A stretch of DNA of 64,000 nucleotides from Eonycteris spelaea (lineage: Eukaryota; Chordata; Mammalia; Chiroptera; Pteropodidae): NCBI GenBank assembly GCA_003508835.1, contig PUFA01000556.1:132225-196224 (forward strand). Direction: 5' to 3'. Shown one piece after another: positions 11,480 to 24,619 of the stretch; the first letter of the stretch is position 1; every line of letters starts with the position of its first letter. The position numbers and the translations under genes are program-made. The notes beneath the pieces were generated by a model. The model ran no database searches. It saw nothing but the letters and a program-made list of their open reading frames with translations, and had not been told where the DNA came from.

Positions 11480-12845
11480 TCATTTAAAAAACTTTTTGTT
11501 ATGGAAAATTTCAAACATCAAAAAGTAGAATAAAATAACCTCCTGTGTACCAGTCTCCCAGTTTCAACAGTTATCAGTTTATGGCCTCACTTTCTTTGTA
11601 TCCTTCACCTTCTCATTTCACCATCCAACTCTGGATTATTTTAAAGAAAATCCCAGATATCATTGAATCTGTAAGTATTGCAAGTCTGTCTCCGTGAAAG
11701 TCCAGTTGTAACTAAAAGAGATGAAGGCTCTCCTTTTTAAACGTAACTACAGTACCTTCGTGCTCTTGTTTGCATCTTCAGTTTTTCCTAAGGCATTTAT
11801 CCACTGTGTTCCTTTGCTCTACTGTGCCTTCTAGTTTCGTTTACGTTTTGAAATTATTTTTTCTTTAATTTCTCTTGAGTCATTTTACCCTTTTTTCAGA
11901 TGTTTCTGTTATGTAATCACCAAACTTTTGAGTTTTTCTAATTTTATGTTGCTCTTTTAGAGCTTTATCATTTTCTTAATTTCTTTTAGTTTATGTTACC
12001 ATAGTTATATTGTGGTTTTCATCTAATTTGTGAGCATGTCTTTTTGGCATGCTTTCATTGTGTATTGGATGTTATTTCACTCTTTATTCTGTTTATTTTT
12101 TTTAACTGTACATTGAATGGGATTCAGCCAAGATCTTTTTGTGTTGCCCGTTTTTAAGTGAAACAAGTTTTCCACGCATTTTTAATAGGGAATGGGGATC
12201 AGGATAGCTTTCCTAACTCCACTGCTCTAGGTCTCTTTGTGTTTTCATGAAGTAATAAGAAATATAGCCTGAGGTCTGAGATCTGTTGGTTGTATTAACC
12301 CTCCCCCAGTTTTGTATGGACCTTTTCTTTCTTTTGGCCCTATTTTCCCCATTCTGACTTTGGATTAGATTCTCAAAAGTTACTCCTCAGTGGAGGGATT
12401 TATCTAGAAGCAGGGTTTGGTTTGCTGGTTTCTTAAGTTCATAGGGTCCCATTCCACCTGTCACTCTCCTATCACTCTAGCACTCCACAAATTGGAGCCT
12501 TCCAAGTCCCCTCCCAGTTTCTGCTGCTATTCTCAGAATGGCCTGCCAAGCTTACATTGAAGGCCTGATAGCAATTTTGTGGTTCTCTGGCTCTCAGGGC
12601 TCTCAAAATTTGTTTTCCATTTATTACTTCTTGTACAACACTTTCTGATACCATGTGCATCTTACAGCTATTGGTGGCTTGAAATGACCTGCCTGTATTT
12701 TGGAGTTCATCATGATATTTTGTCACCTAGCTGTAGATGTTGTCCCTGGGTATTTAGTGTTATGGTATCTCGGTTGCACTTGTTTGTTTTTATGGGGATC
12801 TAGAGGGAAAATTCAGTAACTTTGCTGCTAATGTCATCTTTCTAG
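11480..12845 (-). repeat. Old L1 3' region(s)
   Basis: The part 11480-11850 resembles a common old L1 3' UTR in reverse (TATGGAAAATTTCAAACATC, ACCAGTCTCCCAGTTTCAAC, GGATTATTTTAAAGAAAATC). The part 11870-12845 is T-rich and looks like a second old L1 3' segment but is more diverged. No coding potential. Confidence 0.5.
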
Positions 12846-15800
12846 AATCCTGTTTTTATTTAAAGTTTTTCAGATTTCTATGCTATTTTTATTTAACCTA
12901 CATTTATTGAAACATAATTGGCATATGATATCCTATTAGTTTCAGGTGTGTATCGCAGTGTTTCAGTATTTATATACATTATGAAATGATCCTCATGATG
13001 AGTTTAGTTACCATCTGTCACCATACAAAGTTATTAAAATATTATTGACTGTATTCCTTATGCAGTGTATGTTACATCCCCATGACATTTATTTTATAAT
13101 GGAAGTTTATACCTCTTAATCTCCTTCACCAATTTCACTTGCCCCCCAAATGCTGCCCTATCTGGTAACTACCAGTTTGTTTCGTGTATCTATGAGTCTG
13201 TTTTCATTTTGTTTCGTTTGTTTTGTGTTTTTATTCCACACATAAGTGAAATCATACGGTATTTGTCTTTCTTTGATCTATTTCATGTAACATAATACCC
13301 TCTAGGTCCATTCATGTTTTTGCAAATTGTAAGATTTCATTCTTTTTATTTTTATGGCTGAGTAATGTTCTGTTGTATATTTATACCACATCTTCTTTAT
13401 CTATTCATGTATTAATAGACATGATGGTTTCTTTCACTCTGTAAAAACTTTTAGTTTAATGTAGTCCAATTTGTTATCTACTTTTGTTGTTGCCTTTGCC
13501 CAAGGAGATTGGTCCAGAAAAATGTCTAAGACCAATGTCAAAGAGCTTACTGCCTCTGTTTTTGTCTAGTTTTATGGTTTTAGGTCTTGCACAGAAGTCT
13601 TTAACCTATTTTGAGTTTATGTATATGGTGTAGGATAGTGGTCAAATTTCATTCTTTTGCATGTGTTCTCCAGTTTTACCAACTCTATTTATTGACGAGA
13701 CTGCCTTTTCTCCAATGTATATTCTTGCCTCCTTTGTCATACATTAATTGACCATATATGTGTAGTTTTATTTCTGTTCTCTCTATTCAGTTGACATGTA
13801 TCTTTTTGTGTGTGTGTGTGTCAGTACCATACTGTTTTGATTACTATAGTTTTGTAGTATGGTTTTAAATCAAGGAGTGCGATGCCGCCAGCTTTGTTCT
13901 TCCTCAAGATTTCTTTGGCTGTTCACATTCTTTTGTGGTTCCATACAAATTTTAGGATTCTTTGTTCCAGTTTTATGAAAAAATGACTTTGATATTTTGA
14001 TGGGAATTGCAGTGAATCTGTAGATTGTTTTCGGTAGTATGGAAATTTAAATGATATTGACTTTTCTGTTCTATGAGCATGGTAGGTATATCTTTCTATT
14101 TATCTGTGTTTCCTTCAATTTCTTATATCAGTGTCTTATAGGTTTTAGAGTACAGGTCATCCACCTCCTTGACTGAATTTATTTCTAAGTATTTTATTTT
14201 TTTCAATGCAATTATAAATGGGAGTCTTTTCTTAATTTCACTTTCTTTAGTGTGTTATTAATGTATACAAACACAACCAATTTCTATATTTTAATTTTGT
14301 ATCTGTGTTTTACTGAATTCATTTATTAGTTCTAATAGTTTTTTTGGTGGATTCCTTAGGATTTTCTGCATATAGTAACATGTCATCTGCAAATAGTGAC
14401 AGTTTTACTTCTTTCTAATTTGGATGTTTTTTATTCTTATTCTTGACTAATTGCTGTGGCTAGGATGTTCAATACTATGTTGAATAAAGTGGCAAGAGTT
14501 TCTGATGTTAGAGGAAACGCTTTCAGCAATTCACCATCAAGCATGCTGTTAGCTATGAGTTTGTTTTATATGGCCTTTATTATGCTGAGGTATGTACCTT
14601 TTGTACTCACTTTGTTGAGAGTTCTTATCATAGTTGAATGTTGAATGTTATCAAATGCTTTTTCTGCATCTATTGATCATATGATTTTTATCATTTTTTT
14701 TTTGTTAATGTGGAGTATCATGTTTATTGATTCTCAGGTGTATAACCATCTTTGCATCCCTGCAACAGATTCCACTTGATCATGGTATTTGAGTCTTTTA
14801 ATGTATTGTTACATCCAATTTGCTGATATTTTCTATTTTGCTGAGGTTTTTTGCATCTATGTTTGTCAAGGATATGGGCCTGCAATTTTCTTTTTAGTCT
14901 CTTTGTCTGGTTTTGGTATTAGGGTAATGCTGACTTTATGGGTTTGGAAGCATTTCTTGCTCTTCTTTTTTTTGGAATACTTTTAGAAGGATAGATATTA
15001 ACTTTTCTCTGAATGTTAATGAGCATTTACCTGTGAAACCATCTGGTTCTGGACTTTTTGTTTTGGGGAGTTTTAAAATTAATGATTTAACTTTATTTGT
15101 GGTAATTGGTCTATTCAGGTTTTCTATTTCTTGATGATTCTTTTTGAAAGATATGTTTTAGTAATATGTCTATTCTAGGTTTTCTAATTTTTTGGCATAT
15201 AACTTGTATTTTTATCTTTTCTATATCTGTGGTGTCAGTTGTAACTTATACTCTTTTTATTTCTGATTTTATTTATTTAGGCCTTCTCTCCCCTTTTTTC
15301 CCTTGAGTCTGGCTAAAGTTTTATTGATTTGCTTATTTTTTCAAAGAACCAGGTTTTAGTTTTATTGCTTTTTTTTGGTCTCCATTTCATTTATTTCTGC
15401 TGTGATTTATTTCCTTTTCTATCAACTTTGGACTTTTTTTTAGTTCTTTTTCATTTTTGTTTGTCTCAATGGGGTTTTTGATTTCCTCTTTGATTTCTCC
15501 GTTGACCCTTTGGTTGTTTAGTAGCATGTTGTTCGGTCTCCTCATGTTTGTGTTTTTTAAAGTTTTCTTCTTTTAATTTCTAGTTTTATACCATTGTGGT
15601 TGGAAAGGAGGCTTGATATAGTTTGTCTTGAGTCTTTTGAGACTTGATTTGTGGCCTAACGTGATTTATACTAGAGAATTGTCCATGTGCGCTTGAAAAG
15701 AATGTATTCTGCAGTTTTTGGTTGAAATGTTTTATTAATATCTATAACTCCCTCTGTTATAATTTATCCTTTAAGAATAATGTTTCCTTATTGATTTTCT

Positions 15801-16380
15801 CTCTGAATGATCTGTCTACTGATGTAAGTGAGGTATTAATGTCCCCTACTATTATTATAGTACTGTCAATTTCCCCTTTTATGTCTGCTATTATTTTCTT
15901 TATATATTTAGGTGCTTCTGTGTTGGGTGTGTAAATATTTATAAATGTTACATCCTCTTATTAGATTGATTGCTTTATCATTGTTTTATGTCCCCTTTTT
16001 TGCCTTTTTTTTTACATTCTTTATTTTAAAGTGTATTTTGTTGATATGAGTATTGCGACCCTGGCTTTCTTTTCATTTACATTTGCATGGAATATCTTTT
16101 TCTGTGCCTTTACTTTCAGTCTGTGTATATGTTTCGGTCTGAAGTGAGTCTCTGGTAGGCAGCATATGTAAGGGTCTTTTTTTTACCCATTCGGCTCCTC
16201 TGTGTCTTTTGATTGGAGCATTTAATGCATTTAAATCTAAAGTAATTATTGATAGGTGTGTACTTATTGCCATTTTGTTAATTTTTTTTGTTTGTTTATA
16301 TAGTTCTCTGCTTTTTTCTTAGTCTCTTCTCTTGTGGTTTTGATGGTTTTCTCTAGTGTTGTGTTTAGGTTCCTTTCTGC

Positions 16381-16410
16381 CGTGTGTTGTGTGTGTGTGT
16401 GTGTGTGTTG
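16381..16410. repeat. (GT)n microsatellite
   Basis: TG/GT run within the reverse-oriented L1, near the ORF1-ORF2 boundary. Confidence 0.9.
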
Positions 16411-17639
16411 TTATGACAGTCTAAGCTGATAGTTGCTTAAGATCAAACACATTATAAAGCCCCGTTTTTTACCTTCTCCCCACATTTTATGTTTTTGATG
16501 TCACATTTATATCACTTCATTTCGCGTATCCCCTAAGTACTTTTGTATTTATAGCCTGGTATATATTTTTTAATCTTTTAACCTTCATACTAGATTTTTA
16601 AGTGGTTGCTCTACTGCCTTGACTGTGTATTTGCTTTTACAAGTGTGACTTTTCTTTCATCTGTTTTCTTATTTCTAGTTATGACCTTTTTCACTTAAAA
16701 AAGGCCCTTTAATATTTCTTATATGGTTGGTTTAGTGTGATGAACTCCTTTGGTTTTCGCTCATCTGGGAAACTCTATCTCTCTTTGAATTCTGAGTGAT
16801 AACCTTGCTAGGTAGAGTATTCTTTTTTTCCCCAGCACTTTACATATGTCCTGCCACTCCTTTTTGTCCTGCAAAGTTTCTGCTGAAAAATCAGCTAACA
16901 GTTTAATGACATTTCCCTTTTATGTGTTTGGTTGTTTTTACCTTGCTGCCTTTAAGATTCTCTCTTTACTGTTAACTTTTGTCATTTTAATTATAATATG
17001 TCTTGGTGTAGATCTCTTTGTGGTCTTCTTTGAGATTTTCTATACTTCCTGGACTTGGATGTCTGTTTCATTACCTAGGTTACCTAAGTTGTTAGCCGAT
17101 ATTTTTTCAAGTAAGTTTATTGCCCCTTTTTCTCTTCTCCTTCTGGAGCCCCCTATAATGTGACTATTAGTATTCTTGATATTGTCCTAGATACCTTAAG
17201 CCATTCTCACTTTTTAAAATTCTTTTTTCCTTTTGCTCTTCTGATTGAGTGAATTCCACTAGTCTGTCTTCCAGATCATTGCTTTTCTATCATGTAATCT
17301 GCTGTCGATTCTCTGTAGTGTACTTGTCATTTCAGTTATTGTATTCTTCAGCTCTGGTTCTTCCTTATATTTTTTCTGACTCTTTGTATAAGTTCTTATT
17401 GTGTTTTACCATTCTCCCTATTTCACCGAGCAATGTTACGATAGTTACTTTGAACTCTTTATCATGAAAATTCTTATCTTTGATTCATTAGGGCTTTTTT
17501 TCCTGTTCTTTCTTTTGGGATATACTCTTCGCCTCCTCATTTTGTTTGATTTCCTATGTTTGTTTCTATGAAGGAGGTAAAACATTTATCTCCCACTGTT
17601 GAAGGAGTGGCCTTATGTAGGAGCAACCACTGTGTTCAT

Positions 17640-18430
17640 GGAATGGACAGGGGTTGGTCGGGTGTCCGAAAGTGTGCTGTATTGGGGCCACTTTGCTGGA
17701 CAAATTAAGTGGGCATGACCAGGAGGTTCCAGGGCATGGCCATGCTGGGGTTCCCTTGGCTGCTCAGCTGGAGCTGGTGCAGGTGTGGTCTCAGGAGGGT
17801 GGGTCCCCATGGTACACTGTGTTGGGACCATCTTGATGGTATGGCTGGGGCTGGAGTTGGCATGTGCTGGGTTGTCTCAGGTCTGCCTTGCTGGGATGGC
17901 TAGAGGTGGAGCAGGCTTCGGTCATGGTGTTCTGAACCGAGATGCCATGGCATAATGGCTGAATCTGGTGCAGAATGGGTTTGGAGCATGCCATGCCGGG
18001 GCTGCCTTAGTGGGATGGCTGGAGCTGCGGCATGCTGCTTCTGGGCCACTTTGGCAGGATGGCTGGATCAGGCACAGGCCAGGGAGGTCCTGGTGTGTGC
18101 CGCTCAGACCTTCCTGGCAGGACCACTGGAGCTGGAGTGGACAACTGCCAGGGGTCATTGTCAGGATGGCTGGAGCTCGAGTGGGCCGGGGAGGCCCCGG
18201 GGCGTGTCCCTCCAGGCTGTCTTGATGGGATCGCTGCCTAGGGCTCAGGCCGGGGGTTTTCCAGAGCTTCCTTTGTGGGGTTCACCTTGGCAGGATGGCT
18301 GGAGCTGGTGCAGCAGTTGGAGGAGGCATGGGGCACTTGGCATTGGAGCTGCTTTTGGTGACGGCTGGAGGTGATGTGGGCCAAGGGCCCAGGGTGCACT
18401 GGTTGCAGGCCTGCTAGAGTGTCTGGACTG
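17640..18430 (-). repeat. GC-rich tandem (~60-bp period) 5' UTR of the full-length L1
   Basis: A degenerate unit around ATGGCTGGAGCTGGTGCAG recurs on the + strand at about 17841, 17896, 17955, 18015, 18059, 18122, 18166, 18228, 18295 and 18361, with spacings of 44-67 bases and a typical period near 60. The block is GC-rich in an AT-rich intron. Overlapping open frames on both strands up to 139 codons (17955-18374) arise from the composition and the periodicity and are not genes. It occupies the position of the L1 promoter region. Confidence 0.75.
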
Positions 18431-20839
18431 TGCTCCCACCTGTACTCTAAGGTTTTGAAGAGGAATCTAAAAAATGGTGCTTGCCGGTGCCTCTTCTCCC
18501 AGAAAGAGATCCAGCAGTACCCTCCTGTTTGGCAGATGCGCTAGAGTTAGTAAATGAATTTCTTTCATGTATAGTCTAGGTAGCCCTTTAACTGCTGTTT
18601 TGCTCTGTCCAAGGGCAGGGTAGTTTGTGCATGGACCTCTCAGTGATATCCTTCCTACCGGCAGGTGGCTGTTTAGGGGTTTGGGGTTCCTTTTGTTAAC
18701 ATGTCTCCATCTCTCCTGTCCTTACCTCTGCCGGTCCCTATATCGTTGGTTATGTGGAAGCTGTTTAATCAGTGCTTAAGTTCCTCTTTAGGGCAAATTG
18801 TTCTATATGTAGGTGTATAGTCAGTGTTTGGTGGGAGAGTTGAGCTCAGGGCCTTCCTAAACTGCCATCTTGGACCCCTTCCCCTGTTTTTGTTTTTAAA
18901 CTCAAGTCGTCTGCCCAAGAATAGAGCCTAAATTTTGGATCTACCATTAACATTCACCTTTGAGAACTTGTAATAAGCCTTATGGGTCACTTATATCAAA
19001 GAAGCTGAATTCCAGAGAGTTTAAGTGACTTTCATCCAGTTATTTAGGGTAAACCTTAAAACAGAATCCAGTTTTCCTGACAATTTAGTTCAGTACCCTG
19101 AATATTAAAAGTGTTCTTGTTAAGACACCCCTAAAAGCTCAACACTATATAATTTTTTTTTAATTAACATGAATTTTGCAAGTTAATATTTTAATGGATA
19201 GTATATTTTTCTAAAGTTCTAAAAATTACACAGATAATAATAACAGTGTTTTCTCCTGTGAGGAGGGAATGCATAGATGTTACTACATTTACTAAATGTT
19301 TGGTACTTTTTGTTGGTCAAAGTCAATTAAAATATTGTCAAGTAAAAATATTTTTATCTTAGGTCTTGGTAGTCCCCTAGGCTACTTCAAGGGCAGGTTT
19401 TTTTTTTTTTTTCCTTTTTAAGTTAATCACTAAAAAGTAAATATAAGATCTAAACTTTTAATTTAGAATTTGATAGAAATGAACAAACTATTTGAATCTG
19501 GTTTGAAATTCAATTTCTGCCTAATTTTCTGATATCTTTTTAGTGGCTATGGGGTAAGTTAAGTTTGTAGTTTTGCCTTTGCATTTCTCATTCTAGTTAG
19601 TTCTGTACCTAATGTTGTTTATGGTTTGTTTACGATGAAGCAGAAGGTCTGTACATGGTGCTGTGTAAGTAGCAAATGGTGTGGCTCTCTAAGGGCTTGT
19701 TGTACTCACAAGGTTTTCCTTGCCAGTGATTCTCTTTTTTTCCTAAAGAAAGTTATTCTTTATATATATAAAAAACAGTCACAGTAAATTTTCTAGTTTT
19801 ATGTAATTTTCTTTCCATTCTGGTCTTCACTAGTTATAAATAACACATGAAATGACTTTTAAGGTAGAAAGCAGGAATCCATTTTGAAATGTTCTATAAA
19901 ATAAGAATGATTTATGGTTTTATATGATTTGTGCTGAAGGCACTCTCGGGCTTTGCCAGGTCATCAAAGTCCTGTCAGGGGAATCTGTTATTTATTGTTC
20001 GATATGCTGGGAGTGGTGTAAGTACTTTTTTACATTTATCTTATGTAAGTATAGTGTTAGGAAAATCAATTCCAGATATTAATACAGTTTTAAGAATAGA
20101 TCATAGAGAACTAACCTAAATATTATAGTTGTAAATGAGGTTTAACATTAAAGAATTTGGATTAAAAGGGATTTTGAAAAATGAATGAATAATGGTTTCA
20201 TTTCTGTAAAATGTTTTAAGATAATCTTGAAAATATTAATTTCAAACCTTTTTGGTTCTGATTTTAGTCTAGTTCCTTCATTGATAATGAAACACCTCTA
20301 TTTTATCTAGACAGGTTTTGGAAAATTGCCAAAAAACCGGGAGACTATATATGTTTGTTATATTATCATATAATGTTCTGGAAGCTTCTGATGTATTTTT
20401 TCTAACTGCCAAGTTTATAACAGAACCTCAACTGATAAGGGCAGTATGTAATAAACTTCACTTCCCCCCATCACAAACTATTATGAAATGCTAATTTAAT
20501 ACTTAATATTTACCTATGTTTGATAAAAATGACTTGTCAATAAAAGTTGTTGGTCTTGTATCAGAATTATACATTTTTCCTATAATCTTTTAGCAGAGTT
20601 CTTTGATGCAGTCTCACTAATGAATTTAATAATCATTTAATAAATGTGAAATGTGTGAATGATATTAAATGTTTGATGAATTTCTTTAGTGTACATGTAG
20701 AAAATGCCATTGGACTTCTGTTTAAAATAACTATTTTATGTTGTTAGATCTTTGATGTTAACATAAGTAATAGTTAACAAATGATAGTATTTTTTTTCTT
20801 CAAATAACGAATTTATTGGAGAAGGAAGAGAATGGAAGA

Positions 20840-20990
20840 GAACCACTATTTATTGAATGTCAGTAACATGCTAGGAGGCACTGTGTAAGGTATTTTATAT
20901 TATTTTTACCTGTTCCTCCATATACCCCTATGAATTGTACAGTTAGCCCCATATTACAGTTGAAAACATTGTAATTGTATATCTGTACAC
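20840..20990 (-). repeat. MIR SINE fragment
   Basis: Reverse MIR: CTATTTATTGAATGTCAGTA, ATGCTAGGAGGCACTGTGTA, then ATATTACAGTTGAAAACATT. The 5' half is lost. Confidence 0.6.
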
Positions 20991-21289
20991 ACATATATAT
21001 TTTACAGTGTGATTACAGCATGATTTGATCTTGATCAAGGTTATCTGTTTTTAATCATGCCCGGCTTTTCCTAGTGGGAGAGATTAGATAATTCATTTCA
21101 AGCCTTTATATTTTTCACATAAATGCCTCAAAAGAATGTCATGTGAATTTGAGTAATGATTCGGAAGTAGTTCACTTTTTATGGTGCCAAGTGTTAAAAA
21201 ATGTTCTATTTTGAAATTAGTCAAAGTTTGCCTGTTATTAAAATTGGCTTATAAATATTAATTTAAACAAAACAAGGGGTTATTTTACT

Positions 21290-21312
21290 TTTTTTTTTTT
21301 TTTTTTTTTTTA
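21290..21312. repeat. Poly(T) tract
   Basis: An uninterrupted run of about 20 Ts flanked by ACT and ACTAAG. No recognisable retroposon is attached on either side. Confidence 0.9.
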
Positions 21313-21499
21313 CTAAGTTAGAAAGGTTATAAGACCACAAAGGTTATGTTAACTTTTCCTAAACAAGAATTATACAAGACAGGGGGAAAAATTAAATCAT
21401 TTCTTAAATCAATCGGTCAATCAATCAAACCTGAGACTTAAAGCTCAAATTTTATACAAGTTAATCCTTCATTCTGTGACTACAATTGTTTTTTCTGAA

Positions 21500-21920
21500 A
21501 CACTGATTTGGCCATGTTCTGGCTAAAATCCTTTCAAGAGTACCTGTTGCTTACAGGTTCTAGTTCAGACACCATAGCCTGGCTCCAACCATTCTTTTTC
21601 AGCATTGCCTTTTGCTTCTCTCTTGCTTCATCCTTTGCCAAGAATACTCCCTTCCACTTTCCTTTTTCCTTCCAATTTCCTCCTACACTTTTTCAGTTGG
21701 GTTGTTACAGATCCTGAAACACCCAGCTAATGTCCCCTGCTCTTTGGAGCTTCCCATAATGCCCTTCTGCAGAGGAAATGCTTCTTTCCATTGTGTTCCT
21801 GTACCAGTTTCCATTACATTTATTATTTTAATCTATATAAATTTGTGTTCTTTATACTCTGGGCTCTTTTAGACTAGAAAGTGCCTTTATCTTAACTTTG
21901 TTTTCCTCACCACCTACCAC
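21500..21920 (+). repeat. L2 LINE 3' end
   Basis: CT-rich sense L2 sequence: TGGCTAAAATCCTTTCAAGA, a GCTCTTTGGAGCTTCCCATA motif, then TTAGACTAGAAAGTGCCTTT near the 3' end. Short + strand open frames here (21508-21872) come from the repeat. Confidence 0.6.
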
Positions 21921-22574
21921 AGTATGCTCTATTCCTCTTGCCATCTTCCCTTTCCCTGTTTTTTTTTTTTCCCTCCTTTTCTTTCCTTCAACAGATATTT
22001 ACAGAGAATCTACCATGTTCCCCCTCTGTTCAAGGAACTCAATGTTTATTAAGTGGGTGGGAAGAAATAAGAAATCTTGGCCAGGAAGGCATCACTAATG
22101 GTTTCATTAGTCTGTTATTTTAATCATTCTAAGCATGAAGAAAATAGGCCTTAGCTATTTAACATGGGAACAGCCTCTTAGTTTCACAAATATGTGGGCA
22201 TGTCTGGATGGAAGTTTAAAGGGAAAGCATAAATGATAGTCATTTTGGTTTTATGTAATTTGGACTCAAATCATGTTGAGTATTGAAATCCATTCTTGGC
22301 TTTGCTTTGTCAGTGGAGACATGACTTCTGACAGTGTTGATCACAGCCCTGGAAATAATCACATGTTCATCACATGTGTATTTCACTACACAAAGTAGCA
22401 GCTAATTTGGGCCAAATAGAAGAGAGTAATTTTATTATTGTTTGCCATTGGAGTTGGCATCTGGTAAAAATAGGTGTATGTTTGGAGTAGTATTTAGTTG
22501 AAAGTGTACTACTTTTAAAATATCTTTCTGAAGCATAATAAAAGTATATAGTGTTTATAATGCAAGTATCTCCT

Positions 22575-22760
22575 GCTAACAACTGAACAATTCTATGAGG
22601 TAAATGGTGGTATTCCTATTGATGGATGAAGAAACAAGGGCTCAGAAGGAAGTCAAGTGACTTGTCTGATGTTGCACAGCTTAGTTAAGCAGCAGAACTA
22701 AGATTCAAGCCTAGATCTGTCTGACTGAGTCCATGCCCATTTCCTTATGTTGTTGTCCTA
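22575..22760 (-). repeat. MIR SINE
   Basis: Well preserved reverse MIR: GAAGAAACAAGGGCTCAGAA, AAGTGACTTGTCTGATG, GCACAGCTTAGTTAAGCAGC, AAGATTCAAGCCTAGATCTG. Confidence 0.85.
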
Positions 22761-22834
22761 CCCTTATATCCTCCTCATTCTCAGACTCATGTCAAAGTTG
22801 GAGAGAGTGACTTTACCGTGGTAATTTGAATTTG

Positions 22835-23000
22835 AGATACCTCATTACTGAATTACTTGATCTTTGGTGATTTATTTAACCTTTCTCATCCCATTTCTTA
22901 AATGGGATTATAATGAATAAAGGAGATGATGTATGTGAAAATACATTGTGAACCATAAAGACTTATACCAATATTTGGTAGTGTATTGTTAATGCTATCA
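22835..23000 (+). repeat. MIR SINE fragment
   Basis: Forward MIR 3' half: TTATTTAACCTTTCTCATCC, AAATGGGATTATAATGAATA, then GTGAAAATACATTGTGAACC. Confidence 0.55.
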
Positions 23001-24059
23001 TTACTAAACAATTTAACATACTAATTCTGCTTCCTGAACATTTCTTTGCTGTTGTCCTTTCTAACTAAACTGCATAACAGCTTTGAAAGTACTATAATGA
23101 CTGCATTTCATTAATAGGAACAGTTATTTATTTCTTTTGGTATAAAGAGTTTAGATAATCTTAAGATGCAAGACATTCGAACAATACAATTATAAATGTT
23201 TGAAGAAGTATGCTTAGCTGTTCTAAACTTTCCATTCTCTTATTTCCTTGTACACCACACATTCTACTGTTTTTTCTTTGAATTATATCCAAAGTTAAGG
23301 TTGATACTTTATGATGGCTTATTTTTACCCATTGGTATTTAATGGCTATATACAGTACATTTGGTCAGAACTTCTTTGCTCCAAGCCTTATATACCTACA
23401 AAGTGTTCACCCCTGGAAAACTCTAGTTTTTCTGTGAATGCAGCTGGGGCTTGCGTTTAATGTGATTTTCAACTAGAGATCAACAATGTCATTTGCTTCC
23501 ATGTATATTGATTTTTACATAAAGGTAACCATTCCCTTTTCTTGATATCTTTGATGCTTAGTGTGTACTTTAAATCCCTGCCAAGAGAATGGTACTATTT
23601 CTTTTCTACTAGGGAAAATCCCAAGAGGATCAGAGTGTTTCATTGCAGTGAAAATGTCAGTAGTAGCACTGTAGAATTTACTAAACTTTCAAAACGTGCT
23701 TTGTTTGTCTGACTGATAAAAGAGATTTAATAGCTTCTATTGAAAAAGTTATGAAAGAGTCTTGAATTTACAACATAGGATATTAAGTAGCTGATGTAGG
23801 TGAACACCTGAGTTTTTTTTTCATTTTTTATAAAATCATTATCTTTGGTAATTTTTATTTCTTTTGTCGGTACCGAGAGTAGTAATATATATTTCCTTTA
23901 ATGATAACCAACTTATGGTATGGCATAATTTGATTCCAAAACAGTAATGTTCTTTTCAAACTGCTGTATTAACCAAAAAGTAAAATACTATATCTTGTAA
24001 ATAGCCTTTTGAAATTAGCTAACCTATTGCTTAAGTGGATATACGCCATTCCCCATCAC

Positions 24060-24310
24060 AGTCACTTCGGCTTTGGAGTTAGATTTGGGTTCAAATTTTA
24101 GCTGTAGAACTTTATTTTCTTAAAGCATTGGGCAACAAGTTTACATATTTGCACCCCAGTTTCTTCTTAATATTTAAAATGTATGTGCAGATGCAACTCT
24201 CTCAGTGCAGTTGAGAGAATCAGATAAGCTAAGTGTGGACATAGTTCCTAAATAACAAAGTGCTATATGAACAGTATTTTGACATTGGTTCATTTATGGG
24301 ATTTGCTGAT
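24060..24310 (+). repeat. MIR SINE
   Basis: Forward MIR: CTTTGGAGTTAGATTTGGGT, AAATTTTAGCTGTAGAAC, GGGCAACAAGTTTACATATT, then a diverged 3' half. It ends about 240 bases before CHM exon 2. Confidence 0.6.
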
Positions 24311-24552
24311 AAAAATAACTGAAGTACTTGGTTTTTAAAAATCTCTTCCATATACTAAAATTTTTAGCATTAGTAGCACATTTAGGAAACATTCAATGGT
24401 ATAATGAACACTTTATATAGTTTAGAATGCAAGGATGAGCCCACTTTGTTAAACTCTTCTATACAGCGATAGCATGAATCAAACATTTTGCTTTATATAT
24501 ACATACATATATATTTCTGCATTCTAAATGATATAGGTGTGTGTTTTTATAG

Positions 24553-24619
24553 GTTTGCCCGAATCCATCATTGCGGCTGCATGTTCAAGAAGTGGCCAGA
24601 GGGTTCTGCATGTTGATTC
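24553..24619 (+). CDS. CHM: CHM (Rab escort protein 1) coding exon 2
   Basis: This 67-nt exon sits between a TTTTTATAG acceptor and a strong GTAAGT donor. It enters after the first base of a Gly codon and leaves two bases into a Ser codon. In that frame it reads LPESIIAAACSRSGQ then RVLHVDS, the N-terminal dinucleotide-fold segment of REP1 and the GDI family. The length and both phases match human CHM exon 2 as I recall it (c.50-116, residues 17-39). REP1 is a cytosolic protein that binds newly made Rab GTPases and presents them to Rab geranylgeranyl transferase; its loss in humans causes choroideremia. The intronless paralogue CHML is excluded because introns flank this segment on both sides. 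Exon 1, with the start codon, is outside the window. Confidence 0.96.

Larger units (their letters stand above)
12863..18886 (-). mobile_element. Near full-length L1 (about 6 kb), antisense to CHM, inactive
   Basis: On the minus strand the order is canonical: 5' end near 18886 (GGGGTCCAAGATGGCAGTTT), a GC-rich 5' UTR to about 17600, ORF1 remnants about 17550-16740, ORF2 endonuclease about 16300-15600, RT and C-terminal region about 15500-13300, and 3' UTR with T-rich end near 12890. Landmarks on the + strand include TAGGCAGCATATGTAAGGGT (16158, EN region) and CATCTGCAAATAGTGACAG (14383, RT region). No frame longer than about 100 codons survives on its coding strand. A possible target duplication is CTGTTTTTATTTAAA (12847-12861) against CTGTTTTTGTTTTTAAA (from about 18886). 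Confidence 0.8.
1..24552 (+). other. CHM: CHM intron 1 (3' part)
   Basis: Non-coding sequence upstream of CHM exon 2, ending in a pyrimidine-containing tract and TATAG acceptor at 24552. It holds MIR, L2, L1, HAL1 and 5S-derived repeats listed separately. I see nothing recognisable in 1040-2740, 3885-5400, 5930-6480, 10600-11480, 18890-20830 (apart from a T run at 19399-19413) and 23000-24050. The donor site and exon 1 lie left of the window, so the intron is longer than 24.5 kb. Confidence 0.8.

Noticed and set aside
17955..18374. 139-codon + strand open frame, the longest in the window
   Set aside because: It lies antisense to the GC-rich tandem 5' UTR of an L1; overlapping frames on both strands show it is a composition effect.
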